DNA of 64,000 nt from positions 7,934,801 through 7,998,800 of the forward strand of contig NC_067198.1 of the NCBI RefSeq assembly GCF_000699445.3, written 5' to 3'. Made by a program: the position numbers and the translations under genes. Below the pieces are notes generated by a model. That model did not search any database and was not told the origin of the DNA. It was given only the letters and a program-made list of their open reading frames with translations. The DNA is from Schistosoma haematobium (lineage: Eukaryota > Platyhelminthes > Trematoda > Strigeidida > Schistosomatidae). Below, piece by piece: positions 48,775 through 60,369 of this stretch. The stretch's first letter is position 1, and each line of letters starts with the position of its first letter.

Positions 48775-48850
48775 CCGGTGGCTCAGTAGTTTAAGCGTTC
48801 GCGCCTTAATTACTAAGTCCCAAGCTTGAACCACGTCTTACCAATATCAA
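48775..48850 (+). repeat. tRNA-like SINE head
   Basis: CCGGTGGCTCAGTAGTTTAAG resembles an A box region and AGCTTGAACCACG a B box. No hammerhead follows: CR1 sequence starts near 48850. The head resembles, but is not identical to, those at 6.8 and 33.7 kb. Confidence 0.45.
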
Positions 48851-50492
48851 TATAGGGATGTGAGGACACTCTCGGATATATCATGTTCGCGGCGCAACCG
48901 CATCAGGAACATAAAAAAATCCTATGAAGCGTCCTTTCGCTGAAGGAAAATTACTGTGCAAAGTAACCAAAAAAACACGGATCTTGATGATGGATTATTC
49001 TATATTCAAAAACAAAAATTTATGGAGGTCCTTAAAGCCGGAAACATCCCGGTTCAACAAGTGCTACGGTCAGCCAAGTAGGACGGAGATTCTAGATCAC
49101 GACAGATGAAGACAACCTTCCCATTTTCCTCAATGATGACCCCCACTCTCAAGACATTTCATGCCAATAGAGGCAGGTTATTAACTGCAATCCACATGGA
49201 ACAGTACAAGCCACATAGTGAGTGGACCAAACACGAAAGCAAATAAAGACTACTACCACTAGTGGAATGTCAAGAACACGAAGAGGATGTAGAAGGGCAG
49301 GGAGCAGACATTCGTAAAATCCTATGTAAGTTTCCTACCCACTCACACGAGGTTCATTGAGGGAAACAGAACGACGCTCAGGCAGTTTAAATTGAAAGTA
49401 TCAACTGCTTACAAATAAACTTTGCAAGTTTACCAAACGAAGTTATGTGAACTAAATAATGCCAAAAATATTCATTGAATAGAAGCATCAGAAACATGAA
49501 CATCTAACATCACGGAAAGAAGCTAGCAATACCTGGTACATCTGTTTGGTAACGACAGAAAAACTGTAATAGTTGGCGAGGCAGACTTGTACCTTTGATC
49601 CTTTTTGGTAGCAAATCAAGTTCATTAACCTAGATGAATCTGTATAGTTTCCAGTGAGACTATCCAAAACCTCAAGATGTCTTGTTGGGAACATCTACAG
49701 AAAGTCTACTGCTAATACCAAGTATGATTATCGTATGCTGGAGAAATTACTCCGCTCTAATCAACTCGGAAACATTCAGGTCATAGTTTCCGGAGATTTT
49801 AATCTTTATAAAGTCAACTGTATTGGATACACGTACAATAGAGGTGATGATTATGCTGATGCTCAGTCGCTTAACTCACTGAAGAATTTCAACTAATCGA
49901 AAATCTGAAGCCAGTAACGCCATGGGGAAAAGGTCAAACGTCTTCACACTTAAACTGAATTTTTATAAATAAGGTATTCTAAATTGGCAAGCTCTCATTT
50001 CTTGAAAAAAGTGATCAAGCCATCATAGTAATCAATTTTACAAACAAAACTGAACTGAGACATCCTTCTGACAACATATGTTGGGATTTCAAGTGGCCGG
50101 ATGAGTGAGTTTTAAATGACAATCTACAGCAGATAGACTGGTAAACCCACCTCGAACATGATGCAGGCGGTTAATGGGATTTCCTACTGAACACGATCTC
50201 ACGTGCTACAGACAAGTCTGTCCTACGGACGGTCCTCAGAAGTTACAAGCAAACTTAAGTCATGAGGAGTCATACTCTTCGAATGTTATGATTTGAAAGC
50301 CACGTTTAGGCGGAATGCAAATAAACCAGTGACAACACATACAGGAAATTCAAATAAGCAAGAGTCCAATATGCAAAGGTGGTAAGCGAAGACAGGCTTC
50401 ATCGTAATGTGAAGCTAATCAACACATTTATCTTCAATCCGAAAAGCTTATTCTATCATGCGGAATTTCTTCAACAGGCCAAGACGACAATC
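48851..50492 (+). pseudogene. Second CR1-like copy, heavily decayed
   Basis: Nucleotide similarity to the CR1 at 21.3 kb can be followed from its position ~22400 to ~24095. The clearest coding remnant is 49654-49896: SKTSRCLVGNIYRKSTA, DYRMLEKLLRS, VSGDFNLYKVN (endonuclease). Earlier, the MKTTFPFSSMM-like patch near 49110 matches MRITFPSSSMA. The end, KSLFYHAEFLQQAKT, corresponds to the segment just before the RT. Indels and stops occur throughout. It breaks off at 50492, where Penelope-like sequence begins. Confidence 0.8.
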
Positions 50493-50533
50493 TCACTATT
50501 ATCAGGGTAGGTTAACGGTAAGAATAAATTGTC
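50493..50533 (-). pseudogene. 3' sliver of Penelope-like element 2
   Basis: On the minus strand this continues the PLE nuclease frame interrupted at 55778. It is the reverse complement of 62270-62309, which follows the same coding end without interruption. It ends in TGTC (50530-50533), repeated at 55778-55781. Confidence 0.85.
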
Positions 50534-50856
50534 TGATGACGTCACAGGTATTCAGTGTTTGACAACGCTTCTACCAGTAACACCTTCTAATATATTTCGT
50601 TCCCACCAAGAGAAATCAAAAGACAGAGTCGAGGAGATCGGAAGAGTATATTTGGCGATGACCAATATATCGGAATTCTCTGATCTAATCTGGCTAGCGA
50701 TTGCGGTTGATGTTGAGCACGGCGTTACCACACGTGATCTGGTGCGGATGCCTGACCTAGCGCCTTCAGCTAGGTGAGTCCACTAAAACATATGGTCAGC
50801 ATCCAATGTCGAAAACTTACAGAGCTATTTATTTTAGGGATTTATTTACCGCTACA
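50534..50856 (-). repeat. 3' LTR of the complete CsRn1-type element
   Basis: 323 bp, starting TGTAGCGGTA and ending TCATCA on the minus strand. The purine tract AGGGGGGGAGTGATC lies just upstream at 50857-50871. Confidence 0.92.
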
Positions 50857-51305
50857 GATCACTCCCCCCCTAGTGGGGCAGTGACGACCCTAAGACGTGG
50901 CCAGCCAGAAGTTTAAACCCAACGAGTTTGTCGTTGGTAAACACCCTTCTGATAGCTTACTAAATTTAGCAGCGTCTGGTCGTCTTTCTTTACTATATGG
51001 GACGGAGGTACAACATAGTAAAAAAAGAAAATGTACAATGAAAATTTCGGGTCCTCATAAACGTCATCATTCTTTTCCAGCCGTCCTGGAAAAGAAAAAA
51101 GAAAATGTAAGTGCATGTCGAAATACACTCGTATGTGCGTAAAAACACAATGTCGGCGGAAAAAAAATGGAAAAAAAACTCATGAACACGTAATAGCATT
51201 TAAAAAATTGTTTTTTTTGTTTTCTTTTTTTTAAATAGAAATAAAAATATATAAGCATATTAAAATTGTTTTTTTAAAAAAATAATATAAATGTCGAGAA
51301 GTGCC

Positions 51306-54300
51306 TTACGTGCAATAGTCGTTTAAATGTTCTGGAAATCTCACCCTTCTTCCAGAACGCGTCGTTTTAGGTTTATTTTCGGATATTGTCGAAGTATCAT
51401 CGTGTGTGTTGGTTGTCGGATGAGGTATTGTAAGTGTCGGAGTCGTGTCGTTCGATTGTACCGAAGGAAAATCGACGTGGATAGGATTTCCTTCTAAATA
51501 CGCTGCTTTTAAGCGATCGATGCTGATGCTATCGTTGGTTCCGTTCTTATCGATTATATAGTACTTAGATTCACGTTGAAGAACTTTGAAGGGTCCTTCG
51601 TATGCTGATTCGAATGGTCGTCGATGCGAGTCTCGACGAATGAAAACGTGTGTACTATATCGTAAGTCAGGTTGAACGAAAACATCAGTTGATTGAGGTC
51701 GAGTGGAAGCAGGTTTAACTGAACGCATTGCGTTTGTAAGCCTGTTCGTGTAGGAGGTTAGATCCATGTTCATTGAAGAGGATGAAGGATTCACGAATTC
51801 TCCTGGAAGTCGAAGTGTCGTTCCATAAACGAGTTGAGCCGCAGTGTATCCAATGTCAGCTTTCACTGCATTGCGGATACCTAGTAAGACGAGTGGAAGA
51901 GCGTCGGTTCACTGAGAAATGTTTGCAGCTGATAGTGAAGCTTTTAGTTGTCGGTGAAAGTTTGCTATTAACCTGTTTGCTTGTGAGTGGTAGGCAGTCG
52001 TTCGGAAACGAGTGATTCCTAAAAGTGTGGTCAGACGACGGAAATGTTCAGATTCAAACTGACGTCCGCAGTCTGTAGTGATGGTTGAAGGGCAACCGAA
52101 GTTTGCTACCCATCGTTCGACGAAGGCGCGGGCCACTGTTTCAGCAGTGATGTTCTTGGTAGGTACTGCTTCTGGTCATCGAGTGAAATGGTCTACGCAG
52201 GTTAAGAGATAAGAGTATCCATTTGAATCTGGCAAAGGTCTCACCAAATCCAGATGAACATGGTCGAAACGAGCATCGGGAGTTCTGAAAGAGCTTAAGG
52301 GACATATATTGTGTCTGATAACCTTAGATTTTTGGCAGCTTACACAGGAGCGTGCCCACTCCCTCACGTCTTTATTCATTCCAGGCCAGCAAAACCGTTC
52401 TGCTATAAGCTTGATGGTTGCACGAACACCTGGATGCGAAAGTTTGTGCAATGTGTTGAAGACATTGCGTCGATAATGTTTCGGCACGATTGGGCGATCC
52501 CTACCTGTAGATGTGTCACAAAGTAAGGTTTCTTTACCTGTTCCCATCTGTTTGATGCGTAGTTTAAGGGTTGTGGACGATAACTCGTGCTGAAGATCAC
52601 TGTCTTCTTCTTGAAGCTCGGCGAGTTTAAGAAGGTCGATTCCTTGGAAACTGTTCAAGGAAGTTATACGAGATAAAGCGTCTGCAACTACATTGTTTGC
52701 TCCAGAGATGTGTTGAATGTCTGAAGCAAACTGCGAAATGTAGTCCAGTTGTCGAGACTCACGAGGTGAGTACTTGTCAGAAGGAGAGCTTAACGAGAAG
52801 GTGAGCGGTTTATGGTCCGTGAAAAGAGTGAATTCACGACCTTCGATGTAGTGTTGGAAATGCCGTACAGCACAATACATAGCTAGGAGTTCCCTACCGA
52901 ATGTGCTGTACCTCGATTCGGTGTCTAGCAACCTTCTAGAGAAAAATGCCACGGGTTGCCAGGAGTTGTTAACCCATTGTTGTAAGACTCCTCCGATTGC
53001 CGAGTCGGATGCGTCTACTGCGATGCTAATGGGTGCTCGGGTGTCCTGATGTGCGAGCATTGTTGCTTTAGCAATCAGTTCCTTAACTGTGGAGAATGCT
53101 TTTCGTGCGGTATCGTCCAAATTAATGGATTTCGCATTTCCACGAAGTTGGTCGGTCAGAGGTTTCATAAGTAATGCGCATTTGGGTATGAAACGTCTAT
53201 AGAAACTTACGAGGCCGTTGAACGTGCGTAATTGCTTGACGGTGGTCGGTTCTGGGTAATCCAGAATGGCCGCCACTTTGGTCCTAAGAGGTCGAATGCC
53301 TTGAGCATCGATAGTGTGTCCCAGAAAGTCTAACGAGTCGGTTCCGAATTGGCATTTCTGAACGTTTACAGTAATGCCATGTTTTTGAAGTCGTTCGAAA
53401 ACAAGATCCAGATGCTTGAGATGTGTTTCTCTGTCCGGACTTGCGATTAGACAGTCATCAACATACGCGTGTACGAAGTTGAGACCTCGAAAAACGTCGT
53501 CTATGAATCTTTGGAATGTTTGAGCAGCATTCCTTAGACCGAAAGGCATTCGCGAAAATTCATAGAGTCCGAAAGGAGTTATGATAGCTGTTTTCGGTAT
53601 GTCGTCAGTAGCCATAGGGATTTGGTTATATGCTTTAACCAAGTCGATTTTCGAAAAGACAGTTGTACCTTTCAAGGTAGCTGTCAAATCGTGAATGTGA
53701 GGCAACGGGTAACGATCGGGAATGGTTTTCGCGTTCAATCGCCGATAGTCACCAGTTGGACGCCAATCGTTGCTGTCGTTTTTAGGGACCATGTGCAACG
53801 GAGATGCATATGGGCTACTTGCCGGTCGTATGATTCCTAAGTCCATCATGTGATCGAATTCGTTTTTCGCTAACCGTAGTTTTCAGGAGCTAGTCGTCGT
53901 GCTTTAGAGAATACAGGTGGTCCTGTAGTCGTGATGTGATGTGTAACGTTGCTGGTTACACACGGTAGTTTCGGTTGAGTTTGTTGTATCCCAGGGTACT
54001 TATCGAGTAGTGGTTGATAGAGTGGGTCTATCATATGTTTAACTGTGACTGGGGATACTCTACAACCAGTAAAAGAAGTTACGCAAACGGAAAAATTAGT
54101 GTTCCCGTCTACTAGCCTCCGTTTGCGCGTATCGATGATCAGATTGTGGTGTTGTAGAAGGTCCATACCAATGATTGGTATAGAAACATCTGCAACAACG
54201 AAAATCCAGTGTATGGGTTTGCGTAAACCCACGTTAAGGTAAACGTACCTTTTGCCATACGTAGCGATCGGTTTTCCGTTTGCCGCCTGTAAGTTTAGGG

Positions 54301-54440
54301 TCGATTCGTGAAGCCGGTCGTTAGGATTTGCTGGGAGAACGCTAACTTCTGCGCCAGTGTCGACGAGGTAGCGAACTCTCGTTGTCACATCTGTGACGAA
54401 TAACAGACGGCTTTGTTCGCCGGCTACGGTTGCCGTTAAC
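51306..54440 (-). pseudogene. CsRn1-type pol: protease, RT, RNase H, integrase
   Basis: Minus-strand order is as follows. Protease: YLVDTGAEVSVLP near 54370, flap and GMDLLQHHNL. After a frame change near 53870, a 557-codon frame covers RT ([42 protein letters not shown], catalytic YVDD), RNase H ([32 protein letters not shown]) and the integrase zinc finger. TGA at 52176-52178 then replaces tryptophan after DHFTR. The core continues with TTDCGRQFES and ANRLIANFH, where the catalytic glutamate reads alanine. A second TGA (51909-51911) replaces another tryptophan, and the tail is an open 186-codon frame to 51306. The alanine, shared with the left copy, predicts a dead integrase. Confidence 0.92.
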
Positions 54441-55269
54441 GCGTGCCGGCCTGGAAGTTTCCCGAATTGTTTTTCGAATCAGTCGGTTTCGTGTTGGGAA
54501 AATTGCAGGGTTTTCTGCAATTTCTGGAAAGCTTTCCATACTGGTTATGATACCAGCACCAGTCGGGGTTATCTGTCTCTCGTGGTCTAGAGACAGATCG
54601 CTTACGAGAAATGCTTCTACGTGGTGTGCGCGATCTCTTACGGTCGGTACGAAGACTAAGATAACGCGTGAGTGTGTGACATAAGTCGGTTATATCATTC
54701 TGAGTCGTGTGAGGCTTTTCTTTGACTGAAAATACCTCGGTAGTAGAAGGTTTCGTAATTTCTAGAATGCGGTCGGCAGATGCAGCTAGCTCGTCTAAGG
54801 CGTTGTTCTGGAACGAGACCAGAACTGCTTGCACCTGTTGGGGAAGTTTTGACAAGAAGAGTTATTTGAATAGACCTTCGTCGAAAGTTCTTGGGCCTAT
54901 AACCTCTCTCATCCGTTGCAACATGTCTGTCGCAGAACCGTGTTGCAGGTCGATGTTATTGAAGAGTTGATCTAACCTTTGTCGATCGGTTAGGTCTCCT
55001 CGTTTAAGAATCGAGCGTTTTAAGATTTCGTAAGGATCGGAAACATCACTAGTAAACATACTAGGTGTTACGTACCTGTTGAATTCGCGCGGTAGTGCCT
55101 TGACTACTGCGAGGAATTGTGCACGTGTGTCGATCACGCCGTGCTCGGAGAAGTCGGCTTCTGCGTAGCAAAACCAGGCTTCGATGTTGTCGGGCCAGAA
55201 AGGCATCAGTTGAAACGAAGGTGGGGACAAAGTCTTAAGCTTGAGTACTTTAGGTGTCTGTTCAGTCAT
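54436..55269 (-). pseudogene. CsRn1-type gag with CHCC finger
   Basis: It starts at MTEQTPKVLKLKTL (55267-55269) and continues PFWPDNIEAWFCYAEADF, FLAVVKALPREFNRYV and SILKRGDLTDRQRLDQLF. A TAA at 54859-54861 is the only stop. The same frame resumes with LFLSKLPQQVQAVLVSF and ends with a finger near 54560-54500: CWYHNQYGKLSRNCRKPC, a C-x2-H-x9-C-x3-C arrangement diagnostic of the CsRn1 clade. An arginine-rich stretch precedes the finger. The upstream methionines near 55398 come from the leader and are not expected starts. Confidence 0.9.
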
Positions 55270-55436
55270 GATGAAGTATGAAGTACGATAATGAACGAGG
55301 GGAAAAAATATATATATATATCCAAGAAAAAACACGAAAAAAATCACAATGTTTAAAAAAAAATAAAAAATAAGGCAATGATATATAAAAAATCCCAAAA
55401 AGGAACAGACTCACAGTTGCAATTAGGTGTACCAGA

Positions 55437-55454
55437 TCACGTCGGGCTCACCAT
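55437..55454 (-). promoter_or_regulatory. tRNA-Trp-like primer binding site
   Basis: On the minus strand TGGTGAGCCCGACGTGAT lies one base after the 5' LTR. It matches the complement of a metazoan tRNA-Trp 3' end except for one base (G for C at the seventh position). Confidence 0.8.
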
Positions 55455-55777
55455 TGATGATGTCACAGGTATTCAGTGTTTGACAACGCTTCTACCAGTA
55501 ACACCTTCTTATGTATTTCGTTCCCACCAAGAGAAATCAAAAGACAGAGTCGAGGAGATCGGAAGAGTATATTTGGCGATGACCAATATATCGGAATTCT
55601 CTGATCTAATCTGGCTAGCGATTGCGGTTGATGTTGAGCACGGCGTTACCACACGTGATCTGGTGCGGATGCCTGACCGAGCGCCTTCAGCTAGGTGAGT
55701 CCACTAAAACATATGGTCAGCATCCAATGTCGAAAACTTACAGAGCTATTTATTTTAGGGATTTATCTACCGCTACA
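55455..55777 (-). repeat. 5' LTR of the complete CsRn1-type element
   Basis: 323 bp. Its promoter would drive minus-strand transcription. It is nearly identical to 50534-50856. Confidence 0.92.
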
Positions 55778-56465
55778 TGTCTTTGAACACATGAAGAGGG
55801 TTTCAGTCTCCGTATAGCCAATGCTTCAATAAACCTTAGTGTGCGCTCTTCAAGGCTTTTGTACAACACTACAAAGGCTGACTTGATATCAACCTTATGA
55901 CCGGTCACAACCAAATGTTTTGCAATTGAGGAAGATGTTTGTCCATCGTGCGATCTTACTTGAAGATTGGAATTCATTTGTTTTTGCAGCCATTTAGGTG
56001 TGTTCAGTCACCCTTACTTGCAAATCACGATTGCTCCTCCCTATGTATGTGTTTCCGCACATAACTGTAAATTGGTAGACACAATCGCTTACGTGTTGTT
56101 TGGGTTTTTGTGAAACATAGACTTTGTCTTTTCAATAATGACAAGTTGAGCTGCATAAAATGTTCGGTTGATGGCTAATCTAAGTCTCCGTCTTAACATG
56201 AGACTATTTAAGTGGCATCTAAATGGTAATATAATGTAAACTCGCATTTTGGGTGCCAGAAGCGTCATAGGTCTAATCGTATTGCAACCCTTCCAGCGAT
56301 TTATGAACTTCAATGAATAGCCATTATTCATTAACGTTTCAGTCAAGAATTTCGTCTCTACTTCAATAGTATCGCTAGTACAAATATGATTAATTCTATT
56401 GAACAAACCCTTTACTAATCCACGTTTGTAATTTATTAGACAATGACTATGGAAATTAAGATATT
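55778..56465 (-). pseudogene. Penelope-like element 2: RT C-terminus and GIY-YIG nuclease
   Basis: Minus strand from 56465: YLNFHSHCLINYKRGLVKGL, NRINHICTSDTIEVE and FLTETLMNNGYS (the end of PLE RT). Next come VYIILPFRCHLNSLMLRRRL and TFYAAQLVIIEKT, the linker. The GIY-YIG nuclease follows with YQFTVMCGNTYIGRSNRDLQ and RVTEH, then IAKHLVVTGHKVDIKSAF and RFIEALAIRRLKPSSC. The nuclease would nick target DNA and the RT copy element RNA there. The frame is lightly damaged. A CsRn1-type element is inserted at its 3' end. On the other side, an RTE-B pile separates it from the rest of the RT at 60713. Confidence 0.9.
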
Positions 56466-56479
56466 ACCCTATCCATGTT

Positions 56480-58310
56480 GGCTTTCTACATAGTCAGTAA
56501 CAACGTAGAACTTCGTACGTACGTACATCAGTTTGTCAGTCAGCTAGTCAGCTACAACGTAGGACCAGGCACATATATGCATCGGTCCAGGTTGCCATAC
56601 CTCATTAGCACAACAAGATGGACACCGGATTCATAAAAGTAGTTAATAAAGAGGTGGTAATATATAAAAGAAAGATTGCAATAAGGATATATTACAAGAA
56701 AGAATTAGTTCGTAGAAAGAAAAAAAGATATGAAGCGATTTTAATCTCTTAGTTTAAGGGAAGACATAGAGTGTATACACCGACGCCATTGTGATCGATT
56801 CCGAGCCATGTCACCAAGAGTCTCCGACCATTGCTTACGAGTCACGCGGACCCCAACCAAGTAGTCTGCATCTACCAACATGGCTCAGATTAGAAGTTAG
56901 TGACTGCAAGCACTGATGCCACGTTTTGTTTTGACCGCCCCTAACGTTCTTCCAACCATCTCCAACACCGGTTAGCATTGCACGTCGTGGTAATCGGTGT
57001 TCAGGCATACGTAGTACGTGGCCCAACCATCTCAGTCGATGAAGATTCACAACTGGTTTGCCATCATTCCCTAATACCCTACGTCTAACCTCACTATTAC
57101 TTACCCGGTGATCCCAGCAGATGCCAGCAATATTTCTAAGGCATCTGTGGTCAAATACTAATAGCTTACGAGTGTCTTCTACTCTTAATGGCCATGTCTC
57201 GCTGCCGTAAAGTAAAACAGAACGGACTGCCGCGCAGTATACCCGTCCTTTTATTGATAGACGGATATCTCGCCTTCGCCACAAGTGACGTAAGTTGGCA
57301 AAAGCCAAGCGAGCTTTTCGAATCCGTGCTGAGACTTCGTCAGACACCAACCCATTAGGGCTGATCAGACTTCCAAGATAAGTGAAGTTGCCAACGCGTT
57401 CGACTACTTCACTCCCTATCCTTAGTTCAGGTGTTGACGCAGACCAGTCCTGAAGCAACAACTTGCATTTAGAGGGAGAGAAGCGCATCCCAAACATTCT
57501 GGCATTGTTGCTTAGTGCGATCAAAAGACTCTGCATTTAGTCAGCGTCTTCACCAAACAGGACTATGTCATCTGCGTATTCTAAGTCGATAAGTGGACCT
57601 CCTGGAAGGATATCAGTACACGAGAATTCAGTCGACGAGAGCATTATTTCCATTAGTAGGTCTATGATGAAGTTAAACAGAAATAGAGAAAGTGGACAGC
57701 CTTGACGGACACCACTTGAGGTTGCAAAAGCAGATGACAGTTCGCCATAAGCTCTGACTCGACTAGTAGTGTTCGAGTAAAAAGCCCTCACAAGGTTTAT
57801 GTACTACTGGGGTACGCCTTTCAATGACAGACACTGCTACAGAATCTCGCGGTCTACCGAGTCAAATGCTGCTTTTAAGTCAAGAAAGACCACCATTGTC
57901 GGACGCCAATAAGTATGCCTATGTTCTAGAACCTGACGAATAGTGAATATGTGGTCGATATAGCCACGACCAGGTCTGAAGCCAGCTTGATTCTCTTGTG
58001 TTTGCAGCTCACGAGTCTTAGTTAAGCGTCTGGTAATTATCGAGGCTGGTGTTTTAGATGCTATGTTAGTCAAACTAATCCCTCTATGGTTATCACAGGA
58101 TGATTTTGACCCTTTCTTATGTATTGGGACAATAAGTGGTTGGAATCAGTCAGATGGAATGTTATATAGATCGCAGATTTTAGCTAGAATATTAGTCAAT
58201 TTAGTCGACAAAACTGAACCACCATCCCTAAAGACCTCTGGAGCCAATCCATCTGGACCAGCTGCTCTTCCTCGTTTCAAGTTAGCTATAGCCTAAACAT
58301 TCATCAGTGT
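56480..58310 (-). pseudogene. RTE-B reverse transcriptase half and 3' end
   Basis: Minus strand from 58310: ANLKRGRAAGPDGL, then PSD-stop-FQPLIVPIHKK (TGA at 58146-58148 for tryptophan), ENQAGFRPGRGYIDHIF and VVFLDLKAAFDSVD. SGVRQGCPLSLFLFNF and the catalytic LEYADDIVLFGE follow near 57555. A 233-codon frame (57536-56835) gives the thumb and C-terminus: FSPSKCKLLLQDW, FTYLGSLISPNGL, VLLYGSETWPLRVED, HRCLRNIAGICWD, RLRWLGHVLRMPEHRLPRRA. Stops also lie at 57786 and 57537. The 3' UTR ends in TGAC-type repeats near 56530-56555. It complements the plus-strand copy at 8.6 kb, which stops where this part begins. Confidence 0.9.
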
Positions 58311-59104
58311 AGAGTAGGAAGAGCAGGAAACTTCAGACAATAATTCGTAGCACGTCACACTTTACAGGGCTTCATCCGGTTAGGGTTTCGTATTTATTTC
58401 ACTCCGTATTAGGTCTCAGAAGAGATATCTCATCCAACCCCTTGTTATTCCGAATCTGAAAAGCTCCTGTACAAATCATGAGTGACAACCTATCGATGTG
58501 CAATGCTAACCGGTGTTGGGGATCATTGGGAGAAAGTTAGGGGTGGCCAAACCAAAACGTGGCATCAGTGCTTGAAGACACTAACATCTGGTCTGAGTCA
58601 TGTTGGTAAATGCAGACTATTTGATTGTGGTCCGTGTGACTATCGTAAGCAATGGTTGGAGGCCCTGGGTGACATGGCTCGGAATCGATCACAATGGCGT
58701 AGGTGTATACACTTTGTTTTCCCGTACGTACTATATCTTTCTTCCTGTACTATATATATTACCACCATTGACTTAACTACTCCTATGAATTTGGTGTTCA
58801 TCTTGTGCTAATGACGTGTGGCAACTTGGACCGATGCATATATGTGCCTAGTCCTACATTATAGCTGACTAACTGACTGACAACCTATCGAATGCCCTGC
58901 TGCAATTTACGAACATTGATAGAAAATCCAATTTCTTGGGTCACTGGCTTGTTCTCGTCCTGCGATTCGGTTATATTCGGACAGGACCTCTTACGAAACT
59001 CATGTTACTGTAGATTCAACAGACTTCAAGACTCTGTGACTATGCAACTCATCATTACGTGTTTTTACCACTATGCTGGTCAGATTAACACGTTGGTAGT
59101 TAGA
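58311..59104. other. Unidentified block between RTE-B halves
   Basis: Apart from the plus-strand insert at 58497-58877, this sequence (58311-58482 and 58892-59104) matches neither the RTE-B nor the PLE frame. It may be the old target DNA of the later insertions. Confidence 0.45.
58497..58877 (+). mobile_element. 5'-truncated RTE-B insertion with 14 bp target duplication
   Basis: On the plus strand the RTE-B C-terminus is open from about 58482: CAMLTGVGDHWEKVRGGQ, KTWHQCLKTLTSGLSHVG, then RNRSQWRRCIHF. The 3' UTR follows and ends ACTGACTGAC. TGACAACCTATCGA flanks it on both sides (58483-58496 and 58878-58891), a clear target-primed integration signature. The 381 bp insert is a strongly 5'-truncated copy, in opposite orientation to the RTE-B pieces around it. 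Confidence 0.9.
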
Positions 59105-59180
59105 TCAGTCAGTCAGTCAGTCAGCAACAACGTAGAACGTACGTGCGTACATTAGTTCGAGTTGCCATACCACATTAGCA
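59105..59180 (-). repeat. RTE-B 3' tail joined to endonuclease half
   Basis: On the minus strand a GTATGGCAACTCG block leads through CTACGTTGTTGC into four TGAC repeats. This is the same tail as in the 56.5 kb and 58.8 kb pieces. Here it directly follows endonuclease coding sequence, so either everything in between was deleted or a very short copy was inserted. Confidence 0.75.
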
Positions 59181-60365
59181 CAGAGATAAATAGGTGTCGC
59201 TTCTATTCCCACAGCTCTTTGCATATCTTTCCAAGCAACATCTGGGTCAGCCTCGTTTTCAGAACTACTTGATTGTGACCTCAGTTTTTCCTGGAACCTA
59301 CTTTTGGTTTTCTCGCTACTCAATTCAGTTCTAATGGGTCTTTTTAGTGTTGCTTTTTTGCGTACAGTGAGGCGCAAGCAGATGCGTGCTCGTATTAAAG
59401 CATGGTCAGAGTCCAAGCAGGTATTTCAGAATGAGCAACAATCTTCCATCGACCCTCTCCAACTATGACTGATGGCAATATGGTCTATTTGAGTCCATCG
59501 TTGGTTTGGTGTAGGGGGTCGTCATGTTAGACGATGTCTCTCCTTATTCTTAAAATTTGTGTTTGCTAGAAATAAACGATTGTCTGAGCATAGTTGCAGC
59601 AGACGATCACCATTATCTGTTCGCTGAGCCGGGATACTAAAATACCTACTTAAATGTCTTTCTGTTTGGTTTAAGCTTCCTACGTGGGCATTAAAGTCAT
59701 GTGCTACGAGTATTATGTCTGAGCGTTTAGCTCTTTGAATAAGTTCAGAAAGCTTTCTGTAAAAGTTATCTTTCACTTCATCCAGGCCGCAGTCAGTGAG
59801 GGCGTAGGCAGAAACAAAGAAAAGGCAACGACGTGTGTCTCTATCCTTCCGAGTTCTTACGGAGCCGTTTAGCCGAACAGCACATAGGCGACTATTAACG
59901 GGGATCTACTCTAATAGTGCTTGTTCCGTCCTCGTATTTAGTGTTATGCCTACACCTGCCAGTCCACGAGAACTGGCCATTGGGTCGCCATATGCACGGA
60001 AGGCGTATCTCGTCGGCTCTCCGTTTTGGCAAGGTGAGGTCAAGTGAATGACTACACTAGTATCCTGTATGCGTGTTTCGGAAACAAAACATATATCAAT
60101 AGTACGAGATTCAAGGGTTTTAGCCAGGGAGCCCTGCTGGCCGATTTGACCTGGGCTGTGTACGTTGAAGGCTGCAATGTGTAGTTTGGAGCGAGATTTC
60201 AGTAGACCTGGGACAATGTTTTGCGCACTAGAATCGTTGGCTATGGTGACACTTCAGGAGGAAGCCGAAAGAGGAAGTTTAGTGTTGAAAGTCGGTGTAG
60301 GAGGAATAATAGGAATTGAAGAGGTTGATTATGAATACAGTGGTCTTGAGTGCTGTTAGATGGAT
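59181..60365 (-). pseudogene. RTE-B endonuclease half
   Basis: Minus-strand frames carry SKLHIAAFNVHSPGQIGQQG, CFVSETRIQD, GLAGVGITLNTRTEQALLE (then TAG at 59906-59908 for tryptophan), AHDFNAHVGSLNQTERHL, LLQLCSDNRLFLANTNF and DSDHALIRARICLRL. TGA at 59522-59524 and 59426-59428 replace tryptophans that are intact in the plus-strand copy at 8.6 kb (LTWPPP, SFWSTC). The endonuclease would nick DNA to start target-primed reverse transcription. A short leader lies at 60210-60365. Confidence 0.9.
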
Positions 60366-60369
60366 GAGT

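Larger units (their letters stand above)
50534..55777 (-). mobile_element. Complete CsRn1-type Ty3/gypsy element with target duplication
   Basis: The element is 5244 bp with two 323 bp LTRs that differ at about six positions. The duplicated target TGTC flanks it (50530-50533 and 55778-55781) and the uninterrupted target is seen in the PLE copy at 62.27 kb. On the minus strand the order is 5' LTR, tRNA-Trp-like primer site, gag, protease, RT, RNase H, integrase, purine tract, 3' LTR. The CHCC gag finger and Trp primer place it in the CsRn1 clade, to which schistosome elements such as Boudicca belong. It is inactivated by a few stops and a frame change only. Confidence 0.93.

Noticed and set aside
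38594..50856. A single large element bounded by the LTRs at 38594 and 50534
   Set aside because: The two LTRs belong to separate minus-strand copies. The one at 50534 pairs with 55455 through an exact TGTC target duplication.
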